DNA from: Silene latifolia
Lineage: Eukaryota; Streptophyta; Magnoliopsida; Caryophyllales; Caryophyllaceae
DNA length: 64,000 nucleotides
NCBI RefSeq assembly: GCF_048544455.1
Contig: NC_133535.1
Span: 83,514,120-83,578,119, forward strand
Reading direction: 5' to 3'
Under the pieces are notes generated by a model. The model did no database searches. It was given only the letters and a program-made list of their open reading frames with translations, and was not told where the DNA came from. This document shows positions 53,482 to 63,239 of the stretch, piece after piece (the first letter of the stretch is position 1; the number at the start of each line of letters is the position of its first letter). The translations under genes and the position numbers were made by a program.

Positions 53482-53496
53482 GAGCCCCCACTTTGA
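53482..53496 (-). promoter_or_regulatory. Polypurine tract of H
   Basis: On the minus strand TCAAAGTGGGGGCTC directly before the LTR, identical to copy G. Confidence 0.8.
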
Positions 53497-54200
53497 CTGA
53501 GGCTTAGACAAGGCAAAAGTCAAAGTATAGCCATCAGGTCAATCAAAGATTACAACCTGACGACTATGGCGACGCAAGGCGGCTCAAGGGGCCTGAGCGA
53601 AGGATCTGTCGTCGGGAACATTTTAGAGTTTATCGACTATCGGGGAGGGTCATTTAAAGTCCATTTAACTACATGAGGAGGCTCGCCAGCCATAAGAAGA
53701 AATTATACCTGAGACTTCTTTCTCGAAACAAATAATATTGAGTACAGCAGGACTTCGGTAGGAACTGCTGGGGGGAATCTGCTTGCGTCGGCTTCCAAGC
53801 GAACTCTTGTCGGGGAATAACTTGGTCTGGATTGAATCATTTCTGGGAACCTAATTGTGTCGGCTTCCAAACAAACTCCGTCTCTCGAGAAGTGCAATCG
53901 GTTGTCATGAACTCTCGGTGGCTAAAAGGTATAGATAAAAACATGTCGAAACACCGTCGGAAATCCACTCGTTGCTGCAAGCGAAGTCTTGATGAAAGAT
54001 GAAATACTGCGATGGTTCACAGTCTGCTTGAAGATAAAATACTGCGACGATTCGCAATCTGCTTGAAGATATACGGGTCCGGACAAAAAATAAATGTCCA
54101 AAAGAACCGAATATAATATGGAGTGTCGGAGAAGAGGCGCACCAAAGATGGGCCCACAATCAACTAACTTGTAACGAACTTTTGAAAATTGAGCTGGAAA
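53497..54200. other. UTR between PPT and antisense-gene promoter (H)
   Basis: Noncoding. It matches 16310-17075 of copy G in inverted orientation. Two similar AAATACTGCGA..GATTC..AATCTGCTTG repeats lie at about 54002 and 54041. Confidence 0.6.
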
Positions 54201-54204
54201 GGAG

Positions 54205-54319
54205 CTGGGGAAGAGGCGCAGCAGGTTCTACGTCATTTCCCGTGCTCATCCCTGTCTGAGTAAAAACTCGACAAAAGTCGTGCTTTATTCATAATAACAA
54301 AACACATATTCTATATAAA
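54205..54319 (+). promoter_or_regulatory. Candidate promoter of the antisense PMD gene
   Basis: A GGAAGAGGCGCAGCAGG motif at 54205-54245, then a TATA box TATATAAA at 54312-54319, about 570 bp before the likely start ATG at 54889. The arrangement is the same as in the LTR and before the DUF7745-like gene. Confidence 0.55.
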
Positions 54320-54888
54320 CTCACTCAAATTCCGACCATTTTCCGTCAAAATTTGATCGATCCACACCATTAATCATGACTAATAGAGTTATGTGTCTTA
54401 CTCTTGCTTTAATTCGTGATTTTGCTTGATTTTGATTGAAACAAATTAGGGTTTTTTAACCCAATATATTGAAAAATTTGGGACTTTTCCCCCAAATGGA
54501 TTTGTCTTGTAAAATTGATATTAGAAATGGATAATAGGCAATGTTAGGAACATAACCATGTATTCTTCTTGAATTTTCGTCAAGTATTGAACATTTGAGC
54601 GATTTTGAGACGGGTTCTCAGCTGTTTCGAAAATCGCTTCGAAAGTGCCTTCAGAATTGCCCATTTTTTATGAAATTTGGTTTTATGGAACCCTTGTGTA
54701 ATGGGTAAACTCCCTACCATGTCGGATTTTTGATTTGTGATGACTTTTTCAGGACACTTTTCTTAGGCATAATCGCTATTATAGCGAAATGTTGCCAAAA
54801 TTTTGACTCAAACCCGTGACTAGACTTGGACTTAGACTTGACTTGACCCAACTTACCACATGAGTCGTCAGGTTTCGACAAAAATGGC

Positions 54889-57376
54889 CAGCGGTGGCGA
54901 TAAAAGGCTTTTTTCGGAGCTCGAAAAGCCTTGAAACAACCTTCACCGAGGCTTGTCGTCACTTGGAGCGTCTAAATTAACTTGAATTTTGCAGGTGATG
55001 TTCCTTCTACGTCGGGGAGGGCTCCCATGGATGTGGACATCGACTTCAAACCTTCTCTCCCTCTTGAGGAGGTGTTTGAGGAGGTTAAGGAGGTCCCGAG
55101 GCGGGCCAACGTAGGACGTGGTGGTCGTCACCTGGTGGGGGCGCCCGAGTGGGCTGAGAAATGGGATGGTAGACATCTTATTTGGGCGGAAGAGAGCCAC
55201 CTGTCTTACAGGACGGCGAGGAGTTTGGTACGTCTCGAACTTGTCATTTCCTTATCATATTTCCTACTTGTTTTGACGTTTCATTTCTCGTTTGCTTTGT
55301 GCTAAAGATAGCATTTTCGTCGAATTGATACAGGAGGCCGGGAACTTGCGATCCTTTTCCTGCTACACACAACGATGATAAAGGCCTACAAGAGACTGAC
55401 GGAGGAGGAGAAGGCCATCATCGAGCTGGGAGCCTTCGGAGCTTTGGTGGGAGCGTGGAGGGCGATTAAAGAAAGGAAGATTCGGGCTAACCTTTGCCCG
55501 ATTCGATCTTTCCTTGATCGGTTCTAGGACACGACCTCGACCTTTCACATGCCTTTTGGAGAGGTCGGGGTCACTTTGGAGGACTACGACATGATCTCTG
55601 GTCTGCTGTGTGGAGATGAGGTTGTGGTGTGGCCGTTGACGGCCATGAGAGTGGACTCGGCCGAGGCGAGGAGGCGAGGAGGCTGGAACCAGGCAGAGGG
55701 TGCTGCCAGCGTTCCCGGGTTGGTGCCGAGTACTTACGTTAGGGACTACTTTGCGGGTAGGACGTCGGCGACTGTGGTTATGGATGGGAGGAAGGTGGCT
55801 TCTCCGGCTTGTACAGCGGAGCAGAGGGCCCGCTTGTGGCTGTGGTGGTTCTTGTCCTCGATTTACCTCGGGGACAAGGGGGAGAGGCTTTCGACGAAGC
55901 TTCTTCCTTTCCTTTCTGACTTGAGTGACCTAGGTCAGTGGGACTTGATTACTCCTGGCTTTGCGGTCCTCACTCGCTATATGAGGGCCATGGTTAGTTT
56001 CGGGCTGTTGGAGAAGGAGACTTCTCCTGCTACTGTCGGTCCTGGACTGCTGTTGGAGGTATGAACCTCTTATTTTACATTATGAAAGATCATTACTTCT
56101 TCATGTATTTATTTTATCTCCATCGAATCATGAAAGATCATTATTGATTGTCTTGTTTAGTAGGCGTGGGTGTACTCCTACCTTCAGGGCTTCGCACCCA
56201 AGAGGACAGAGCCGGAGCCGAGGGCGTACCCGGTCGTAAGGGACTGGGTGGTGTGTCGTAAGAAGAGCCAGCATTCTTCTTACAAATTATGTCGACGTGG
56301 CGTGAATGCCCTGAAGTTGGGTGACGTAAGTACCTTCAATCACTTTTCTTCGTTGTTATTTTTATTTAGGAGCAATCATAGGAATGACCTTTCGTTTGGT
56401 TGTTTTAGTGGGTGCCCAGACCTTGGGTGGACTACCCCTGACGCTCCAGCCTTCGTTGTTGAGGTCCTTCGACCCAGGAACTTGAGTCGGTTGCTGATGA
56501 GGACGTCCGTGGGACCTGTGTGGTACCTGGGCAAGCGTTTGACTCGTCAGTGCTCTCGTGAGACCTTCACGGTTCCCATCGACCCTCCACGGATGATGTT
56601 TAGGGAGCCCTCTGACGCCGAGAGTGAGGCTGACTTGGTGGTTGCTAGCGGTGACACCCTTATCCTTCCTGGTGAGGAGTACTCTGAGTTCGTTCACCGG
56701 AGCCTGGCGTTCTGGCCGATCGTTGTAAGTTTTTTCCCTTTATGAATTGATTTGAGAAAATGGCGAATGATCGTCAAATGAAGAATTTATTTGAACTTTG
56801 CAGGAGATCGAGGTGGTAGGCATCGAGCCCCCAACGTAACCGAAGACACTTGACTACACCGATGCGGTGGGGATGACAACGATCTCAGAGATCCGTGAAT
56901 TCGGCGAGGAGGTGCCGGATGCTGGCCTAGAGGTGTGACAGCACTTAGTGAGGAGGGTAAGCCCTCAGCTTCGGCTGTCTTTCGCTATCTTTATTGCATA
57001 AGAATACATTTGTTTATTGCATAAGAATGCATTTGTTTTTTTAAAACCTTTTATTTATTGAAATGCAGGTGGCGCCGTCTCAGCACGTGGCGCTATGGAA
57101 GATGGCCAACCGACTACAGGCCACGACTGTCAAGGCACTTGTGGGCGGCCGAGGGCGAGAGGTATGAACTTCTCTTTCCTTCTTGATTTCATTTCATTTG
57201 AATTTCCATTGCAATTTCTCGTACTTGTTTTGAAATGATTGAAATGAGGCATTTCTTCGTCACTTGCAGAGGAAGCGAGAACTAGAGCGCCTGTTGGCGC
57301 AGTCCCGAGAGGAGATCGCTCATCTGTCGAGCTGGGTGGTGACCAGGAGTAGTTGCCCTTTTTCGTTTTGTTGTTG
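54889..57376 (+). pseudogene. Plant mobile domain (PMD, aminotransferase-like) gene, antisense to the element
   Basis: A multi-exon gene model with GT-AG introns at about 55228-55333, 56059-56163, 56326-56408, 56725-56803, 56957-57069 and 57162-57270. Exon 2 carries AFGALVGAWRAIKERK, then TFHMPFGEVGVTLEDYDMISGLLCGDEVV, RLWLWWFLSSIYLGDKGERLSTKLLPFLSDL and TPGFAVLTRYMRAMV, which is the PMD fold pattern. The next exon has AWVYSYLQGFAPKR. The last exon ends in a short coiled coil (KRELERLLAQSREEI). Stops at about 54937, 55375 and 55527 (TAG in place of the usual Trp before the DTT..FHMPFGE block) and a TGA in exon 4 break it. PMD proteins of the host act in transposon silencing; a TE-borne copy may counter or mimic this (inference). 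Confidence 0.75.
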
Positions 57377-57975
57377 ATCGTCTTCTTTATGGTTTGCACC
57401 TTTGAACTTCATTTTCGGACTTTATGGACCTGTTTTGGGCAAGAGTCCCCAGTTTGATGTACATCTCGTATTTTGGTTGTATATACGATGGCCTGAGTGC
57501 TTTTGCTTCTGGTTGTTTGCTGTCCCTGCAAGTTAGCTTAAAAAACAGGTTTGGTATATGATGGTTTGCGCCATCATGCTGCCGAAATGTATATAGAATT
57601 TACACGTAGAACACATAATATATACGTGACTTAAATTAGCGCAAAATGAGAAAAAAAATGTAAAAAAGTGCCCGAAATAACCGTACGATAGGGAGGGCTA
57701 CCCCTTAAAAAACATTAAAAGAAATGTATAAATGTGAAATGTAGTGAAAAATGAGGAGTGAAATGATTCCCCAATAAAACGAAAATAAAATAAAATTGGT
57801 AAGGGTGCTCGCTTGCCGAAAATGTCGATTTCGTCTCGAAAAACGAACCCAAAAATAATTAGGAAATATAAAATTTGGTAATTTGACGGAATTACCATAA
57901 TAACAACCTATAAGAATAGGAAATCATATCAAAAACAAATAAGGAAATATCCAAATCTGAAAATCACGGAAATAA
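57377..57975. other. Noncoding DNA between the two antisense genes
   Basis: AT-rich; no gene is seen. It may hold the terminator of the PMD gene or an element junction. Confidence 0.5.
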
Positions 57976-57977
57976 GC

Positions 57978-58094
57978 CTGGGGAAGAGGCGCAGCAAGAG
58001 CTACGACTCTTCGAAGAGGCTCAGCAAGAGATGCGCCATTTCCCCAGCTTGTCAGTCCTCGACTAAAATTAGGAAATTGCGTTTAGTATAAATA
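57978..58094 (+). promoter_or_regulatory. Motif cluster and TATA box of the DUF7745-like gene
   Basis: GGGGAAGAGGCGCAGCAAG, GCTACGACTCTTCGAAGAGG, GATGCGCC (57978-58046), then a TATA box TATAAATA at 58087-58094, 95 bp before the ATG at 58189. The LTR of G has the same TATA context (AGTATAAATAG). Confidence 0.65.
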
Positions 58095-58188
58095 GAGACT
58101 TCGGGGAAGCTTTTATTCACACAATTCGTCCATCTTTATTCCGTCTATCATATAAAAGCTCTCGTATCTTCTAAAAAAATTCAAAATC

Positions 58189-59703
58189 ATGGATGCCTTT
58201 GAGAACCGCCTCAAGGAGTGGACAAATGAGTTCACGAACATTGAGAAACATGACATGGGTGCTTTTAATTTGGGATCAATCTTAAGTCTCAAATTAGTGA
58301 AGATTGTAAAGCCTTTCTTGGATGCTTGTCTTGAATATTGGGACCCAAATTTCCATGTATTTGCCTGCCCTGAAGGCGATATTTGTCCTTTCCCTAAAGA
58401 AATAGCTGCTATTGGAGGATGGGATCCGGAGAGTCTTCCCGCTATATCCTCTAGCTCTCAAGGATATAAAAGTAAATTGAGAGACTTGCTTGGGTTGACC
58501 AAGGCTGAGGTGGCCCGTCTTGTGACCTCAAAAGGGATCCGTATGCTTGACTTTATTCATCGATTTATAAATAGGGAAGACCCTTCTATTTCCTATGTTG
58601 CGAGGCGCATAGCCTTTGGGTTTTGTCTATTGCATTGCTATGTCCTTCGAGGGCATGTTAACGAGGAGATGAGAGGAGATTCCCGTTTCTTAAGCATAGT
58701 TGAACAAATGGAGCTGCGCAAGAGCCCAGCATGCCTAGTTTTAGGAGAGACCATTCTTGGTTTGGACAACAAAAAGGCCAACCGCTAGCTTCCTTATTTA
58801 GGAAGTCCCATCATTCTACAGGTAAGAACCCGTTTTTTCTCTCTTTTCAAACGTTTTTTTTTCTTTTTTTTCTTATTTTTTTTGTTTCGGTTGAAATATG
58901 GGCACTAATTCCCGTCATCCTTTGTAGGTTTGGCTGATGGAGAGGCAGCGGTTGATTGAGCCCCCAGTTAATGTGCCCGGATATCTTGCTCGATCGATTG
59001 CAATGAGAACTAGGCTCTATATGGTTGACTTCGCTCGGGTTTGCAATTACTGGGAAAATAAACTGAAGAGTGAAGGAGGTCCCCTGATCCGGTGGATTGT
59101 GCCGTGGTGGCATCTCAAGTCAGTCACTGGAGTCTCATCTTTGGACCTGACACGGTCGGTTCGCGTCCCTGGCTTGGAATTCATGATTTGTATTTATCCT
59201 GAGAGGTTGATGAGGCAAGCTGGCCTAAAGCAGAAGATCCCGAAGCTTGATACCATCTCTCAAACTGCATCGGCACATACTACAGAGACTTGTCGGGAAT
59301 GGGCAATTAGATGGGCTCAGAGGAACATGTGGTTCATACCATTTCCTACTGGCTCTCTATGGGTATCTGACTCCTACTTACAATGGAGGAAGGCTGGCAC
59401 CCCTGAACAACGTGAAAAATTGAGGAACGCGAGCCTGTTGACTACAAGATTCGCGAGGTGGCAAAAGAGAACCAGAAATACTTGACTGAAGAGGAAGAAG
59501 AGGCCGAATTCCGAGTCGTTCATCCGTCGAAGAAACCGAAGACCGCTCCTACCGTAGAGATGGTGGTGGATCGAAATGGCAAGTATAGACCACGAGAGAG
59601 ACCTTTGGTGATTAGGTCGGAGATAGCACATGAGCGCCCGGCTCGAGGTCGAGACAAAAAATATGACAAAAATGACAAAGGCAAAGGGAAAATGGAAGAA
59701 TAG
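58189..59703 (+). pseudogene. DUF7745-like gene, antisense to the element, one intron
   Basis: The ATG at 58189 is well placed after the TATA box. Exon 1 reads MDAFENRLKEWTNEF, KPFLDACLEYWDPNFHVFACPEGDICPFPKEIAAIGGW (the pattern of the DUF7745 family of plant proteins), then ARRIAFGFCLLHCYVL. It should end LGSPIILQ at 58821. The intron is 58822-58927 (GTAAG...TTTGTAG). Exon 2 reads VWLMERQRLIEPP, SIAMRTRLYMV, CREWAIRWAQRNMWFIPFP and ends in a lysine-rich tail (RDKKYDKNDKGKGKMEE). Two frameshifts near 58760-58800 and one near 59430 disable this copy. Function is unknown; related proteins are carried by Ogre/Tat elements. Confidence 0.68.
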
Positions 59704-60251
59704 CCTTAGTCGTATTATTATTTTCTATTATTATTATTTGTAATAAACGGCGGGGTTTTTAGAATTTTAGCCTAGCATTTATTTTCGGCATTTTATATTA
59801 TTTGGCATATTATTATTATTTATGGAATAAAATAAATAAAAGATTGATTGGTTAAGAAACCGTTGTGATTTTCTTTTATAATTCTTATCGAATTTCAAAT
59901 GCAAATGCAAATGTCCTTCTATTTATAGTTTTAAATAATTGGTTGTATCCTGTGAAGGATTGCCTACGAATTCATTAAAAAAATGAAATCAAACTCTGTG
60001 CGTAGTTCGAATAAATGTAAAAGAATAATTGTTCGAAGCAAGAGCTTGTAATGAAATTTAGAAAATAAGCATGAGCTTTACTTACTCCTAAAATACAATT
60101 TAATTTATTCGATGACGTGAGGATGTCGAAATGTCAAACGCAAGAGCATAGTGACATGAGCTTTCTTTCAGCGGGCCAGGGGCCATTTTGTTTATTTCGT
60201 GTCGCATGAGCGACACGTGGGCGCTACGCGAGGCGCGTTTCCTATCTTATG
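59704..60251. other. AT-rich spacer between the antisense gene and pol of H
   Basis: The 3' ends of two convergent genes face each other here. No coding signal is seen. Confidence 0.6.
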
Positions 60252-60734
60252 CTAAGGGTAGTATCGTTTCAGTTGGTCTAGGTTAGTTGGGTTAACAAAT
60301 TCATTCCCGTCTAGGTCTGTAATCCTAACCGCACCCCGAGAGAGTATGGACTTGACTAAGAAAGGGTCGGCCCAGTTAGGTTTAAACTTTCCACGTGGAT
60401 GGACAGGTAATAGAGCTCTGACTGATTTGAGGACCAAGTCTCCTTCTTTGATGTTCCTGGGCTTAACCCGCTTGTTGAAGGCTCGTTTGATACGTTCCTG
60501 ATATGTTTACACATTATGTAATGCTCGCAATCTTCGTTCATCCAAGAGGATGAGTTCTTCATAACGATCCCTAATCCATTCAGCTTCTGGAATTTGACTT
60601 TCGAGCAAAATGCGTAAGGACGGTATCTCTAGCTCAACAGGTTGCATAGCTTCCATGCCATAGGTTAGAAAGAAAGGAGTGGCCCTAGTGGGAGTCCTAA
60701 CTAATGTGCGATAACCCCATAATGCGAATGGTAT
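60252..60734 (-). pseudogene. pol: Integrase C-terminal end of H, frameshifted
   Basis: On the minus strand GKFKPNWADPFLVKSILSRGAVRITDLDGNEFVNPTNLDQLKRYYP (60437-60252), the usual end of Tat/Ogre integrase, without a chromodomain. The part between 60734 and 60437 is recognisable but out of frame (SRLVN-type linker, LDERSLREL-like stretch). Confidence 0.8.
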
Positions 60735-63239
60735 CTAGCTGGGCCAATCACGATAATTGTCGATCATTTTCTTGAGGATCATGACGACGTTCTTATTAGC
60801 TGCTTCTACCGCGCCATTAGTTTGAGGTCTATAAGGCGAGGAGTGGTGATGCTTGATCTTGTACTTGACTAGTAATTGTACAGCTTCAACTTGGAAATGT
60901 AACCCATTATCACTGATGATCTCATGTGGGCAACCATATCGACAGATGATATTGGTTTGTATGAACTTTGCCGCATTTTTAGCTGTAAGAGTAGTATAGG
61001 ATGCTGCTTCGACCCATTTGGTAAAATAGTCGATAGCTACCAAAATGAAACAGTGACCTCCTGTTCTAGGTCGGGTGATTTTCCCAATGATGTCGATTCC
61101 CCAAGTGGAAAATGGCCAAGGTGAGGTCATGGTGTTGAGCAAAGAGGGAGGCACATGTTGCACATTCCCGAAGATTTCGCAATTATGAAAATGTCGAACG
61201 TATTTGATACAATCTGACTCCATCGTGGTCCAGTAATATCTTAGACGCGTTATTCTATTTGCCATCATTGGTCCACTCATGTGAGGACCACATTCTCCAT
61301 CGTGAACTTCTTCCATCACTTTTTGTGCCTGTGAATGATCAAGACAACGAAAAACTACACCAAGAGGTGTTCTTCTATGTAATTCTCCTTGCATGAGGAG
61401 GTATTGAGAGGCTAGTAGGCGTATGGCACGTTGTCCTCTCTTATCTATATCTGGTGGATAGGTACCATTGAGTTTGAAATTTAGAATGGCTTGAAACCAT
61501 GGTTCCCCTGGACTTTCTTCCTCATATGTAATTTGGTGTACATAGGCTGGTTTTGACCGTCGTTTGATGCATAAAGGCATTTCTATCATGTTGTCTAGCA
61601 TATTAATCAAAGATGCAAGTTTTGCAAGAGCATCTGCAAATTGATTCTCTTCGCGAGGTTGGTGTAGATAGGTGACCTGATCGAAGAATTGGGCAACCTG
61701 ATCTATCCTAGCCTGATAAGGTGCTAGACGTTCACTACGAATTTTCCAAGATCCCATAATTTGGTTGATGATCAAGGATGAATCTCCGTGAACTAGAAGA
61801 TTCTTGATGCCTAAACTTACTGCTGCTTGTAGACCAATGAGACAAGCTTCATATTCTGTTGCGTTATTTGTCAGCTTGAAGTCGAGTTTGACAGAAAGTG
61901 GTGTATGCTCGCCTTCAGGAGAAATGAGCAACACTCCTATTCCAAGTCCTCTTAGATTTGATGCTACATCAAAATAAAGATCCCAGGAGTCTACCCTAGT
62001 TTGTAGGATGTCCTCATCTGGAAACGACCACATGTCTATTGTTTGGGCGTCGTTGATAGGGTTATCTGCGAAAAACTCAGCAACGGCGCGTCCCTTTATG
62101 TCCTTTAGAGGTACGTATTTGAGATCGAACTCTGAGAGCATTAGGGTCCATCTTGCCAATCCACCATTGAGAACGGGTTTCTCAAAGAGGTACTTGACGG
62201 GATCCATTTTGGAATATACCTTGACGGAATAGCTAAGCATGTAGTGGCGTAGCTTCTTCGTTGCCCACACAAAAGCGAGGCATGTCATTTCGATAGGTGT
62301 GTACTTACACTCGTATTCTATGAACATCTTACTAACGTAGTAGATAGCTCTTTCTTCTTTCCCAACAGTTTTCGCAAGCATAGCTCCCATGGTTGTTTCA
62401 GTAACTGTGAGATATAAACCAAGAGGTTGATCTCGTTGAGTAGGCGTTAAGACTGGTGGTTTGGCTAGTATCTCCTTGATCTTGTCAAACGCCTTTTGAT
62501 AGTCATCGTACCATATGGTATGATCTGTTTTCTTGAGCTTTTTGAAAATGGGTTCGCAGATCATAGTAAGCTTTGATATGAATTGGCTTATATACTGCAC
62601 CTTACCCAGAAATCCTCTAACCACGTTCTCTATCTGGGGTTGTGGCATTTCGATTAGAGCCTTGATCTTAGATGGATCAATTTCTATTCCTCTTTGACTA
62701 ACGACGTATCCCAGGAGTTTACCTGATACCCCGAATGCACATTTCTGAGGATTGATTCTCATGTTGTACTTGCGCAATCTTAGAAAGAATTTGCGAAGGT
62801 TATCAATATATCCCTTTCTATCCTTGGATTTGACAATCATATCGTCGACGTATACTTCTACTTCTTTATGCATCATGTCATGTAGCAAGGTGGTTGCACT
62901 TCGTTGATATGTAGCTCCAGCATTGATGAGCCTAAATGGCATAACTGTATAACCATAGGTGCGCCATTGAGTAACGAAAGCTGTCTTATGCATGTCTTTT
63001 ATGGCCATCTTGATTTGATTATACTCTACATACCCATCTATGAAGGACAATAATGCATGATCTGCTGTATTATCTACCAATATGTCGATGTCTGGTAGAG
63101 GGAAGTCATCCTTGGGACTTGCTTTATTCAAGTCTCTGAAATCAACACAAACTCGGATTCGCCCATCCTTTTTGGGTACGGGTACTATGTTAGCCACCCA
63201 GTCTGAATACTTGAAAATTTGATAAACCCGGCTTTGCAT
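60735..63239 (-). CDS. pol: Pol of H: RT, RNase H, second RNase H, integrase (Tat/Ogre type)
   Basis: A long open frame of 834 residues. The RT has WVANIVPVPKKDGRIRVCVDFRDLNKASPKDDFPLPD and the catalytic YVDD at 62841-62852. The first RNase H (IYYVSKMFIEYECKYTPIEM) is followed by a second, archaeal-type RNase H (about 61980-61600: DLYFDVASNLRGLGIGVLL, ATEYEACLIGLQAAV, HGDSSLIINQ, FADALAKLA). That domain marks the Tat lineage. The integrase has HDGECGPHMSG, the DDE residues in WGIDIIGK, ISDNGLHF and TNGAVEAANK, and an intact core. In the zinc finger the third ligand is changed (RHFHNC where KCHKCQ is usual). The RT palm has FIDGY for FMDGY. The stop at 60735 is a TAG. The frame joins the upstream part with a shift near 63200. 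Confidence 0.88.
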   Translation of the reverse strand: MQSRVYQIFKYSDWVANIVPVPKKDGRIRVCVDFRDLNKASPKDDFPLPDIDILVDNTADHALLSFIDGYVEYNQIKMAIKDMHKTAFVTQWRTYGYTVMPFRLINAGATYQRSATTLLHDMMHKEVEVYVDDMIVKSKDRKGYIDNLRKFFLRLRKYNMRINPQKCAFGVSGKLLGYVVSQRGIEIDPSKIKALIEMPQPQIENVVRGFLGKVQYISQFISKLTMICEPIFKKLKKTDHTIWYDDYQKAFDKIKEILAKPPVLTPTQRDQPLGLYLTVTETTMGAMLAKTVGKEERAIYYVSKMFIEYECKYTPIEMTCLAFVWATKKLRHYMLSYSVKVYSKMDPVKYLFEKPVLNGGLARWTLMLSEFDLKYVPLKDIKGRAVAEFFADNPINDAQTIDMWSFPDEDILQTRVDSWDLYFDVASNLRGLGIGVLLISPEGEHTPLSVKLDFKLTNNATEYEACLIGLQAAVSLGIKNLLVHGDSSLIINQIMGSWKIRSERLAPYQARIDQVAQFFDQVTYLHQPREENQFADALAKLASLINMLDNMIEMPLCIKRRSKPAYVHQITYEEESPGEPWFQAILNFKLNGTYPPDIDKRGQRAIRLLASQYLLMQGELHRRTPLGVVFRCLDHSQAQKVMEEVHDGECGPHMSGPMMANRITRLRYYWTTMESDCIKYVRHFHNCEIFGNVQHVPPSLLNTMTSPWPFSTWGIDIIGKITRPRTGGHCFILVAIDYFTKWVEAASYTTLTAKNAAKFIQTNIICRYGCPHEIISDNGLHFQVEAVQLLVKYKIKHHHSSPYRPQTNGAVEAANKNVVMILKKMIDNYRDWPS

